20,542 nt of DNA from Choanephora cucurbitarum. Its lineage: Eukaryota > Mucoromycota > Mucoromycetes > Mucorales > Choanephoraceae. Below are positions 1 through 8,809 of the stretch, piece after piece. The stretch covers positions 1 to 20,542 of the forward strand of contig JAIWNI010000225.1 in NCBI GenBank assembly GCA_025331435.1, given 5' to 3'. Numbering within the stretch: position 1 is the stretch's first letter; each line of letters opens with the position of its first letter. Below the pieces are notes generated by a model. It was not told the origin of the DNA, ran no database searches, and was given only the letters and a program-made list of their open reading frames with translations. The position numbers and the translations under genes were made by a program.

Positions 1-40
1 GTATTCTAGGGTGTCCTTAAGGAAATTTGGAGTGGACGGC

Positions 41-49
41 GGAGTGGAC
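41..49. repeat. Left target-site duplication of the KDZ element (GGAGTGGAC)
   Basis: GGAGTGGAC directly abuts the first base of the left TIR and is repeated in the same orientation directly after the right TIR. A further identical copy lies at 29-37, separated from this one by GGC, so the target itself may have been a short tandem repeat. Confidence 0.85.
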
Positions 50-276
50 ACCTAGGATGCACGTATCCCACGTTATTCTATCGCAGATTAAAGCTGACAG
101 AAATTTAAAACTAGCCGATAGAATGTCGATGGCGAACGCCCTCCATCCACCCTCCAGCCGCCCTCCAGCACACCTTCCTTTTCCTTCTCCGTCATGAATA
201 TCACCACCAAACTCTACCATCCTCTCTCATCTCATTGGACCTTAGCTTGTTACAGATAAAGAAAGCGTGCTATTTC
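50..276 (+). repeat. Left terminal inverted repeat of the KDZ element
   Basis: This 227 bp segment matches the reverse complement of 13504-13709 from ACCTAGG inward to the GTGCTATTTC region. The first ~95 bp differ at only about five positions. The left copy carries about 21 extra bases around 140-170, where a CCCTCCA-type unit is repeated three times; the right copy has it once. Inside the TIR, ATTCTATCG (75-83) and CGATAGAAT (116-124) form a perfect 9 bp inverted pair that is also kept in the right TIR, which could be a dimeric transposase site. Confidence 0.85.
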
Positions 277-938
277 CTAAACCATATTGCTTTTCCTGTT
301 TGCGTTCTAATTTTATTACCCAAGCTTACGATACCTACTACATCTCTTTAATTGGATCAAATCTTTTGGAAGTTGAACGCAAACTACAACTAGCATAAAT
401 GATACCTAAAAAGATTGTGATACTCTCTTGACATGTAGCTAAGGTACATTTTAAGTGCAAAGAGTTTATTCTTCTAATGCAACGAATCGCGTTTGGTAAT
501 TGACTGTAGAAAGTCATCACTCTCAAGTGAACTAATCAATAAAAACATTGACATAATTGCACAATGATTCTTATTGCACCAAAAAACAGCTTTTGATTAA
601 CCTAATACCAGAAAAGAAATAAATGGCATGATGGCTGTAGCCCACAACCCCAGTATATATCATAATAGTTAATTCATTTAGTCTAAGGAAGAACTTTGTA
701 TTATTGATATAGCACTTGCGAAAATGACATTGCCCTTGCGTGGTATCTCTGTGTTCGATCGATAATTTAAGCGCTATAAAGACCGGCGCTGAAGATGTTA
801 GTCGTATACTTTTGCTTCATTGTTGTGCTTTCAAAGTACTATTATAAGCCCCAAAAAAGGAGTACAACAAAACTCCGTTGATCTCTTAAGTATTCTTAGC
901 TAATTTTATTTTATTACTTCTTTATATTTAAATTAGAA
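277..938. other. Left subterminal non-coding region of the KDZ element
   Basis: This 660 bp AT-rich stretch between the left TIR and the first gene has no open frame of coding character on either strand. It presumably holds the promoter of the gene starting at 939, but I can point to no definite TATA box or start signal. Confidence 0.4.
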
Positions 939-2056
939 ATGTCATCATACAGCTATTTCCCTACTGATCAACAGCTTGAGGAAAGACCTTATCTTTGAAT
1001 CCATCTCTTGCAAATAAAAGAGCTTCAAGAAAAATATTTCAGTGAATATCCAGATGAAGATCACGACGAGATTCGATGGTTTGAAGCTAATCAGTGTGGT
1101 GGTCCCTCTGTTGCTGAATTCAACGACACCCTCGTTAAACTCGACACTAGAAAGAAAAAAAGAACCCGCTGGAATCAGTTCAATAGCAACAAAAGAGAGG
1201 AAAATTTGAGCTTTAGAAATCCAGAGCAACAGTCCCTCATTCAAGCTCAATACCAAGAATTGAAGGCGGACGAGCAAATGCTCCAAATTCTTGACCAACA
1301 ATCGGAGCAATACAATGAGAAAATCGAGTCCGAAGCTATCCAAACTCGCCCCTTGATTCTTAATGCAACGTGTGGGCAGATACTGCAACAGTCGTAAGTT
1401 ACTAAATCAAGCGCGATTAGAAAAAAAAGAGCATGTTTCCTAACTATTTGTTTAGAAATAAGCACGCAATTTGCAAAAAATCTTTTCCCAGAGACAGGCA
1501 AGTATCCTGAGTTGATGCTTCAAAATATGGCGGTTAAAAAGGAATGAACATCAAACGCCAGATGGAAGGTAAACTAAACACTGTCATCAAACTATGCAAT
1601 CCAAAAATCTGATGTCCATTGTTTTTCAAACTTTGATATCTGAAGGTTCTTTATGTGCTCTCAGCTCCTCTTCGAAAGAGACAGAAGGGGTTGATTTGCT
1701 TCTTGGAACTCTTGAAAGCCTGAAGAATCGGAGTCAGAAGAAGCATTATTTGCAGAAGTATATCAGAGACAAAGTCTTCGAGCTGTACCGTAAGATCAAT
1801 CAACTATTTGCAGAATACTGAGATAAAAATAATGATGCATTTAATCATAGAACAGCCATGCTCCCATAAAGTCAATGGTATTCCTTGGGCAACACTATTG
1901 AACTCTGATAGCAAGATTAAGCTGCAGCCTTGGATTCGCGTAGAAAATGATTTGAGAGATAATCGTTATTGTTTACACTGTCTTGATCTCGAAATACTGA
2001 TTGAACTTGCAAGTAACTTTCAAAAAGGAATTGTTGAAATAGTGAGGAGGCAATAA
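939..2056 (+). pseudogene. Unidentified KDZ-element accessory gene, coiled-coil protein, damaged
   Basis: I do not recognise this family. An ATG at 939 opens a frame reading MSSYSYFPTDQQLEERPYL, then hits TGA (996-998) and continues in the same frame for 130 codons. That part is charged, with a basic RKKKRTRW patch and a Q/E-rich probable coiled coil (about 1200-1350). A good intron follows (donor GTAAGT at 1394, branch CTAAC, acceptor TTTAG ending 1455). After it, protein-like sequence continues but changes frame repeatedly: a segment with FPETGKYPELMLQNM (about 1488-1540), a helical charged segment at 1594-1818 ending in TGA (1819-1821), then a third frame to 2056 that includes WATLLNSDSKIKLQPW and an RYCLHCLD cysteine pair. 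It is best read as one decayed gene of two exons. It lies between the left TIR and the ACGCGT array, so it belongs to the element. It might instead be two small genes. Confidence 0.5.
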
Positions 2057-2970
2057 TTTTGCTTATTCTAGAAAATAGTAGGTTTGTAAACCATTAACTC
2101 ATCATTTCTTTTCGCTATGCTTGAATTTCTTTGCTTTGCTTGACCATGCAAGATAAGATTGGACTTATCCAAAGCGATATTGGTTGTTAGAAGAATACAG
2201 ATAGCTTGGAAGTTGAAAATGTTTTACCAACAAACCTAATAGACAGAGAGACAGAGCTGTCTATGATCATATTATTGTGAGTAATGAAAAAAGTAGCATA
2301 TTACAATTGAGTTTGCCTTTACCAGGTGAAAGGAAGTTATTTAGGGCATGGCTGTAACAAGAGTGAGAAACGATTACATCTCTGATTGAAAATTTGGTTA
2401 TATTCAGAAAGAGCAAGTAATTAAAGAAGGTTGGTACAAATAGCTAATCCATGATACCACACTTTGTTTTGCTTCTTCTTTTGCATTAAAAAGCTTAAAA
2501 GAAAAAAACGTGTATTACGTCGTCATTATCTTTGCAATCTCAAGGTTGTTTTCTTCCACCTTTTAGTTTTAGTATCTTTCATCATTTTACCTACCCTTTA
2601 ACGGAGAAAAGACTTTTGATTCATGCTTGATATGATCTTAGCATTTATTCTATCTTCGTTAAGCGGATATGTTTTTGCTGTGCTATTTCAGAAGCCATTT
2701 TGAGCTTATCCATCATTTCTTGATAACTGAATTGAGAAAATCACAGAGAATTACTCCAACGACTCGGTGAGCAAAACTTGTTTTCGGTCCTTGTGCTGTA
2801 CACTCAGTGTAGTGCTCATTGACTTCTTTTTAACTTCTGCAAAAACAAACCATGACTGTTTACATGCGCTTTCTACCCTAGATGATTGTGTTTTGAATAT
2901 ACTATTTGAGGTTGAGAATAAATTACAAATGAGCTGAAAGATTTGGTATGTGTAATCGAGGTGTCATATT
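2057..2970. other. Non-coding AT-rich stretch inside the KDZ element
   Basis: I see no open frame longer than chance, no recognisable RNA and no clear repeat in these ~910 bases. They separate the damaged accessory gene from the 30 bp array. Position 2945 onward begins to resemble a degenerate array unit but is out of register by three bases. Confidence 0.4.
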
Positions 2971-3240
2971 TGGTACGAGTGTAAAATATCCCATTGCAAA
3001 TGGCACGCGTACCGTTTGTGAGGTAGTATTTGGTAAGCGTGCCATTCGCAACGTAACATTTTACACGCGTACCATTTGTAAGTTAGTTTTTGGTACGCGT
3101 ACCATTTGTAAAACAGTATTTGGTACGCGTACTTTATATAAGGTCATATTAAACACGCGTACCACTTGTGAGATAGTATTTGGTACGCATACCTTTCATA
3201 CGGCAGTTGTTAGTACGCTTATCATTTTTTAAACTACAGA
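2971..3240. repeat. Nine-unit, 30 bp periodic array centred on GGTACGCGTACC
   Basis: The hexamer ACGCGT or a one-base variant falls at exactly 2975, 3005, 3035, 3065, 3095, 3125, 3155, 3185 and 3215. Five are perfect (3005, 3065, 3095, 3125, 3155); the others read ACGAGT, AAGCGT, ACGCAT and ACGCTT. The best unit has the 12 bp palindrome GGTACGCGTACC followed by ATTTGTRAGGTAGTATT. Because 30 is a multiple of three, one frame stays open across the array (2948-3232) and would encode ten-residue repeats (VFGTRTICKT-like), but that is probably a by-product. In fungi ACGCGT is the MluI cell-cycle box bound by Mbp1/Swi6-type factors, so a regulatory role is plausible. A transposase or repressor binding array is the alternative. 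The array is observed; the function is inferred. Confidence 0.75.
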
Positions 3241-3398
3241 GTGTATGATATGCTCGCATCTTCTGATTTCGTTAGGGCACTTAGTGTATGTATATTACTT
3301 TGTAGTTACAGAAGATTGCATAATGTTCAACATGAGCTGAGTTGATTTTGGTGGTTATTAACGCGAGATCAAAGAAATTATTCCATTTAACGTTTTAA

Positions 3399-3401
3399 CT
3401 T
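3399..3401. repeat. Left 3 bp target duplication (CTT) of the CACTA element
   Basis: CTT immediately precedes CACTGTAAA and recurs at 8295-8297 directly after TTTACAGTG. Three bases alone would be weak evidence, but the inverted ends fix both positions. Confidence 0.75.
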
Positions 3402-3414
3402 CACTGTAAAAAAA

Positions 3415-3690
3415 TTAGGGGTCGTTTAAAGGTTTTTTAAAGGTCAAAAGACCCCGATTTTAAAAGGCTAAAATGTCCAAATCAAAGGTTATTTAAAGGC
3501 TAAATTGTCGAGGTTTTTTAAAGGTTTTTTAAAGGTTTTTTTGCATTCGCCTGCAAAGGGTCATTTAGAGGTCTTTTAGAGGTCATTTCGAGGTTTTTAA
3601 AACGGGTCCTTTATTGGCCTTTATTTCAGGGTTTTTTAATGGTTTGTACATTCGAAAAAAAGGTCATTTAGAGGTTCAAATTAAACGCAT
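3415..3690. repeat. Left subterminal repeats of the CACTA element
   Basis: About a dozen degenerate copies of TTTAAAGGT / TTTAGAGGT (also TTTCGAGGT) crowd this arm, in mostly one orientation. CACTA elements typically carry such subterminal repeats as binding sites for their TnpA-like protein. Confidence 0.7.
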
Positions 3691-3818
3691 TTTATTGGCT
3701 ATAAATGAATGTCTTTAATTATGCTTGGAAAGCTACATAATCGCTTCCAGCCAATGCTTGTGGAATCGAAACAGCAGATATAAGGAAAAAACATTTTATT
3801 CAAACAAAAAAAAATCAA

Positions 3819-4502
3819 TTAGCTAGCAGCAGAAGCGTTTCTTGCAGCAGCTCTTGCAGCAAGAAGAGCTTCCCTTTTTCGGCTACAAATACATTAAATT
3901 ACAATTGGTAATGGTGCCGTTTACTTGCAATTATTTACTTACTGTCGCTTGGCAAATTCTGTCCAAGAGTTTTGGATAGCAAATCCAACAGGCCAGTACG
4001 ACTCGCACTCATGAAGAAAGGACAGCTCTTCATGTGCTTTGAGCAACAGATCAAGTGCTGTTTGCTGCATAGCAGACTTACCTTGAGCAGGGACCTTTGT
4101 GTAGCTGGCGCCCGGATTGCCTTCGCTGTTGGCATAGATGGTGCATGCTTTGAGAGCCATGCTGCCAAAGTCCTTGAAGAGGGCCCTTAGCTCTTCCTCA
4201 GTATGATCAGGAAGAGCGTCGGCCAGAACCCATCTTATACTTGCTCCAGGATTTGTTTGCTTAGGCATGTTATACCTGAAGGTTCTTGTAATGGAGGTGG
4301 TGGTGGTGGTGGTGGGGTTTTAGTCACTGCTTAGTCGCTGAGCCTGTTGGTTAAGACCAGTGATTTCTTCACCAAGTTCATGAACTAGGTCAGAAAGTAT
4401 CTCATTCTGCTTTTCAACTGCAGTGAGACGTTCAACAACTTGACCAAATGAGGCCAAAAGGTCAGTTACGTACTTGGGAGTGGGAGCTATTTTGATATTG
4501 TT
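3819..4502 (-). pseudogene. Divergent CACTA accessory gene: coiled coil, Thr linker and C-terminal domain, split by a stop
   Basis: On the minus strand an exon begins after a good acceptor (TTTAATCTGTAG, exon from 4502) and encodes a leucine-rich probable coiled coil (FGQVVERLTAVEKQNEIL and following) ending at TAA (4320-4322). In the same frame, without indel, come a run of threonines from (ACC)n, then ATG at 4268 and a 109-codon open frame. That frame contains SIRWVLADALPDHTEEEL, FKDFGSMALKACTIYAN and SYWPVGFAIQNSWTEFAKR. It ends through an intron (donor GTAAGT; intron 3883-3942) into a last exon (3819-3882) with an alanine-rich tail and TAA. Either this is one gene broken by a single stop, or 4268-3819 is a free-standing protein of about 127 residues. 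I do not recognise the family; it occupies the place of a TnpA-like partner, which is an inference. Upstream 5' exons could not be joined in frame. Confidence 0.6.
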
Positions 4503-4987
4503 CTACAGATTAAACAAAAGCAATAAGCTATCGACTCAGTATCACTATTCATAGAACACAAAAAAACCACATCAATTGAGCAATACCTTTGGTTTGTTAC
4601 TACAAGTTAAATTGGAATATCGATTAGTTGAATGACAAGCAATTTTCTACTATTATTTACCTTAAAATTGAATAAGTGAGGGAAAAGAGAAAAAAGAGAA
4701 ATTAATAATCGTGAAAAAAGTTTTTTTCTTTTACCTAGAAGACCGCAGTGGCTTCGAAAATGGGGGACTGCATCCGCAGTATATTTGCAAAGTGAATTGT
4801 TCAAAAGGTTAGCTTGTCAAGACTTTCTGCTTTGCAATACACAAAAACATTTTTAATTGGAGCGGCATAGTTAGAATTCGTAGTAACATGAATTCCATTG
4901 GAGCACATTTAAAAGCCGATGTCCTGAATTTCTGTTATAAATAAACATGTCAGTCCTTCAATGACAGTTTGTTTTATAACCAATAAA
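4503..4987. promoter_or_regulatory. Intergenic region between the divergent CACTA genes
   Basis: The two genes of the CACTA element point away from each other from this AT-rich 485 bp stretch, so it probably holds both promoters and possible 5' exons of the minus gene. A minus-strand ATG frame at 4804 with a GTAAAAG donor near 4736, and an acceptor near 4606, could be such exons, but they do not join in frame to the coiled-coil exon. Confidence 0.35.
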
Positions 4988-7961
4988 ATGCGTTACTGTA
5001 CAATCTGCGATTCAAGAATTACTGAAAGAGCTTACAAAAAGCATTGTGATAAGCACGAATTGGATCGTATTGCCAAGATTATGTCCACTACTATGCGTAA
5101 TGCTGAAAACCACACAGCATATGCTTCCTACAAAGTGGAATCTAATGAAGACGCTTTGATGACGGAATCTGATGCCTTTTCTGTTGTCGATAATGCAATT
5201 GATGATCAAAGCAACGATGAAGATGAAGGTTGCGAGGCAGTTGAAGCGGAAGAAGAAGTAGTCGTTGACCAAGAGGATCAAGAAGAAGAGAAGATCAACG
5301 AAATCGAGCAAGTTAATCTTCATTTGGAAAGACATCTTGAAAACATGGATCGTCCGTTGGAAGTTGACTTCTCATCTACTTTGGGCTCTCCAGATGCTTT
5401 TGATAAGTTCAACGTCGAATTAAAGATGTTTATGAGAGAGAACAAGGTGAACAATGTAGCACAAGATGGATTGATTAAGCACTTCAACAAGTTTTTGAGA
5501 AGTATTGGTTATTGTACGTATCTACCTTCTCTGTCCTCACATATAATTTCGTTCTCTTTATTGACTGTAACTGTCTTGTAGCTGGTCCTATGTTGCTTTC
5601 ACCGTACCTCTCAAACAAGCTTGTTGAAACTCCCTACGGTCCGCTTAAAAAAACCTACCATGTTTGTGAAAGTCACTCACACATGTTTTATCAAGATGAT
5701 CAGGTTGAGTGCTCCTGCGAAACGAACAACAAGCGGTACAAGGAAGATGGTGTAAGTCCAGTTGCGACAACTACACAGATCCCCCTCTACCACCAACTGG
5801 CTACCATGTTCAATAAAGCCCAAAACCAAGAACATCTGTTGTACCGTGTTCAACATGAGAAGTCCAGAGTAGCAAATACTTACACGGATATCTTTGATGG
5901 AGACCTCTATCAAAAGCATAAGCATCTGTTTAAAAACGATTATGACCTTGCTCTTGCTTTGTATATCGATGGCTTCGCTCCTCAAAAGAGGGGCTCTACA
6001 ACCATGGTCACTTTTATGGCAGTGGTTCTAAACCTTCCTCCACATGTTCGGTAAGTAAAAGATTAATATGCGGCGAATCTGATCCATTATACTATGTTTC
6101 TCAACCTCTTTATAACTTGTAGCTACAAGAAAGAAAATATGTTACAGGTCATAATTACCTTCGGAAGCAAAAAACCAAAAAATATTTATAGTTACCTGGC
6201 ACCAACATTCGAGGATTTTTTGGCATTACAAGAGCATGGCATGAAGATCAAAACATCTTCTGCAAAGCCTTTGTGCTTGCTATCATTGGTGATTTCCCTG
6301 CCATGTCAGAGATGATAGCACACAAAACCCATGCTTCTGAGTTTGGCTGCAGATTCTGTAGGATTCAGGGGACTCGTCGTTTGGTCAAAAGAGGATACTC
6401 CTTTATCGTAGATGGTGCTACAACCGAAATCAGAAAGAAAGCTGATTTTGATGTCGACGAGGTGAGTAAATAGAAATGCAACTTTCAACGAACTGTGAGT
6501 TGAACTAACCTGGTTATTCTTCTAGGAAACCTGTGATATTCAGCACTCCACACTTCTTCAATTTCTTGCCTGTTTCACTGGCTCTTCGTTTTTGTGTTTG
6601 GATGAACTGCATCTTTGGGAACAAATGTTGCCAAGCAGCTGTGGAATCTTATAAGTACTGGAAAGCACAAAGAAAACATTTTGTTCTTGAAAAACCGCTA
6701 TAGAAAAACGATAGGATTGTGCATGGCTAATACCGCCAAGTATACTAATAGTAAAGCATTTGAAGGCAATTTGATAGGTAAGTAGACAAATCTCGAGTTT
6801 TTGCTCCCCCCAAAATACTAAAGCCAAAAATATACGTACATATTTGCTTGTTACCATGTAGACATACATGATAGATCAGGACATGCTCGAGGCGTTGACT
6901 GGATCATGTTTTTGCAACATGTTGTACCAAATGTATTGCCAGCAATGTACCAGCAACAAAACGATGAAATAGCCACTAGAGAAAAAAGAATCGAACGAAA
7001 GTTGCTGGAAGAAATGTATTCTGCTCTACGTTGTTTGTCCAAAGCCTGTTAATTGTCACTTCAGTTCAAAATAACAAAAGCAGACTTACAAAATATTGAA
7101 AGGAATATTCTTTAATGGCACACCTTTTTAAAGAATCACTGCTCCTCTGATGTGTTTACTGTGAACCAGCATAGTCATCTACATATTCCATTTATCATCA
7201 AGAGCCAAGGCCCCCTTCGACAGATCAGTGCAAGACCATTAGAACGTCTGATAGGCTTAACGAAACTTACCATTCGTTCTAAAAAAAGCCCTGGCCAAAA
7301 CGCAATCAATGAAATGAACAAGAACTTTGCTGCCAACTATTAAAGTAGGTCTGTTCATGAAATTTGCTCTTTTCTGTGTCCTGTCCCCGGCTCTGGTGCA
7401 TCTACTTTCTGCCTCGGCAAACAAAAGATCTGACAGCTTACTATCAAGTCCACAGAAGCAAGGGCTGTACAGTTTGAGGTTGCTCTGAGCTCTTACCTCA
7501 ATCGATCAAGACCTGCTGGCAACAGTATGCGGACGATTGATGGTAACCTCAACGTTACTACCTATAGCAGCCTCACTCTGTACAAAAATAGGTGCATTAT
7601 CCGAACCAACGATCTTGTACTTGTTGACTTGCATGTCATAAGTGATGCTTCAGCAAATGTTGTGTTCAATAAGTTCCTTTCAACAGTTGAATACATCTTT
7701 GAGTTGCCTGGAAAAGAACCATTGAGTTTGGTACGCGTTCATAAGAACCCTGTTCTTCATGAAGTGCAAAGCCAACGCATTGGCTTCTACCTGAACAACG
7801 AACAGCAACTACTAAATGAAGAAGACAAATACGTTATTATCAACATAGAACAACTGCAAACAAAAGCTACTTATATCAACTGCCAAAATAGAAACTATTA
7901 CATCTGGGACCCCTCTGCAATTACTAGAAGCAAGCTTGGTAGCTTTGACCAAATATACTGA
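4988..7961 (+). pseudogene. CACTA transposase, Tnp2 family (Transposase_21), decayed
   Basis: Five exons can be read: 4988-5513, 5582-6050, 6123-6461, 6526-6777 and 6862-7961, joined by introns of 64-84 bp with GT..AG ends. The product starts MRYCTICDSRITERAYKKHC, a C2H2-like finger, then a strongly acidic region (exon 1). It continues through conserved Tnp2 blocks: LALALYIDGF and VVLNLPPHVR|YKKENMLQ (exons 2-3), LAIIGDFPAMSEM and HASEFGCRFCRIQG (exon 3), DELHL...AKQLWNLISTGKHK (exon 4), and RPLERLIGLTK plus a long C-terminal region (exon 5). Damage: frame changes near 6230-6270 and near 6623, and four in-frame stops in exon 5 at 7050 (TAA), 7113 (TAA), 7341 (TAA) and 7431 (TGA). Protein-like sequence continues in the same frame past every stop to TGA at 7959. 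An alternative upstream ATG at 4961 adds nine residues; 4988 fits the finger better. Family assignment is by motif. Confidence 0.85.
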
Positions 7962-8014
7962 GCTTAATACACATAATTATCTATAGAACATTTGATTGAA
8001 TAAAATAACTACTG

Positions 8015-8281
8015 CAAAAAAAGCCGGTAAAAGTACTTTAAAAAATATATTCCAAAAAAAAACCTTTCGAATTTAATCATTTTCGCCCAAAAAAAAGGCT
8101 TCTCAGAAGAACCTTTGAAAAAATAAAAAAAAATAAAAATTGAACCATCAAAAAGCCTATTTTTTTTTAAAAAGTCAACCAAAACCCAACAGAAACCTCC
8201 GACAAAAGGCTAATTAAGTGTTAAACCTCTCAAAAACCTCTGAAAAAAGGTTTTTGCGGGCTTTTCGGTGAAGAAAAACTT
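8015..8281. repeat. Right subterminal repeats of the CACTA element
   Basis: ACCTTT, ACCTCT and AGCCTAT/GGCT-type units between A- and T-tracts recur here in the orientation opposite to the left arm (AACCTTTGAAAA, AACCTCTCAAAAACC, AACCTCTGAAAAAAGG). They mirror the TTTAAAGGT/TTTAGAGGT units of 3415-3690, as expected of the second arm of the same element. Confidence 0.65.
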
Positions 8282-8294
8282 TTTTTTTACAGTG

Positions 8295-8297
8295 CTT
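8295..8297. repeat. Right 3 bp target duplication (CTT) of the CACTA element
   Basis: This is the second copy of CTT, directly after the right terminus. It lies 21 bp upstream of the ATG of the following gene, so the element landed in that gene's promoter or leader region. Confidence 0.75.
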
Positions 8298-8317
8298 TAT
8301 TAAATATTACAATAGTT

Positions 8318-8809
8318 ATGGCTGAATTGAACCGCGATCAGATATAGTACAAGAAGCACGCTCGAAAGTGAAAGCTAAAAAGCAAATCGTTGCGCTGTAC
8401 AAAAGAAAAGAACATTGGGCTAAACAGAGCATGATGGGTCCTATTTTTGCTTTTTTCTTTCCTTTGAAAAAACTGCTCGAGAAGCTCAAGAATGAGCACG
8501 AAAAGAAGAATGAAGCGTTTCATTACAGGTAAAATATAAACTCTGGTGATTGTTTTTTCTTGTTACTCAATATCAAGTAGGGATGCTGACATCTATCTTG
8601 GTTGCTACTTCCGAGCAAGAATTCTGTTCCTGGAAGCTGAGGAGAGCGTTCCAGAAGAGATAGAAAGAGGTTTCTCTGTTTACAGAAGAGAACCTCTACC
8701 TGTATTTGACGACAATCATCATGAGGTTGTCTTTAACTTGGTTCAGGGTCACCCTGTCTTACTCAACGACATCCTTGCCAATGCTTTGCTTTTGGGTCGT
8801 AAAAAATAA
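8318..8809 (+). pseudogene. Unidentified small KDZ-element gene, probably damaged near its start
   Basis: I do not recognise this protein. ATG at 8318 reads MAELNRDQI and then TAG (8345). One base-shift away a second frame is open from about 8341 (VQEARSKVKAKKQIVALYKR), so a small indel is likely there. Exon 1 ends at 8528 (TAC AG|GTAAAAT), the intron is 8529-8580 and the acceptor is AAGTAG. Exon 2 runs in phase to TAA at 8807-8809 and includes DADIYLGCYFRARILFLEAE, VYRREPLPVFDDNHHEVVF and a C-terminal VLLNDILANALLLGRKK. The first part is very lysine-rich and helical. The CACTA element ends 23 bp before the ATG, so its promoter has been pushed about 4.9 kb away. An in-frame ATG at 8431 could serve as a later start if the first frame is not used. 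Confidence 0.5.

Larger units (their letters stand above)
3402..8294 (+). mobile_element. CACTA-type DNA transposon nested in the KDZ element
   Basis: The ends are CACTGTAAAAAAA at 3402 and its reverse complement TTTTTTTACAGTG ending at 8294, a perfect 13 bp inverted repeat of the CACT(A/G) type. The flanks are the 3 bp direct repeat CTT (3399-3401 and 8295-8297), the duplication length typical of EnSpm/CACTA elements. Both arms carry degenerate AGGTTTT-type repeats. Inside are a Tnp2-family transposase gene (4988-7961, decayed) and a divergent small gene (3819-4502). Termini, target-site length and transposase family agree, so the assignment is firm. Its position within the KDZ element shows that it inserted later. 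Confidence 0.88.

Noticed and set aside
17..220. Minus-strand open frame in the left TIR, with a similar frame at 13409-13636
   Set aside because: Both come from the inverted terminal repeat itself; composition and lack of motifs suggest a chance frame, not a gene.
945..1388. 147-codon minus-strand frame rich in leucine, resembling a membrane protein
   Set aside because: It is the reverse shadow of the coiled-coil exon at 1008-1393, whose strand has the good splice sites and charged composition.
2971..3240. CRISPR array
   Set aside because: The units are contiguous 30 bp tandem repeats with no unique spacers, and the organism is eukaryotic.
5012..5335. Hydrophobic minus-strand frame that looks like membrane helices
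   Set aside because: It is the antisense of the acidic region of the CACTA transposase; GAA/GAT codons read backwards give TTC/ATC.
6558..6869. 103-codon minus-strand frame
   Set aside because: It overlaps exon 4 of the transposase and its intron, where Tnp2 motifs are read on the plus strand.
3402..8294. Helitron for the nested element
   Set aside because: The ends are inverted repeats with a 3 bp duplication and the gene is Tnp2-like; no Rep/helicase motif is present.
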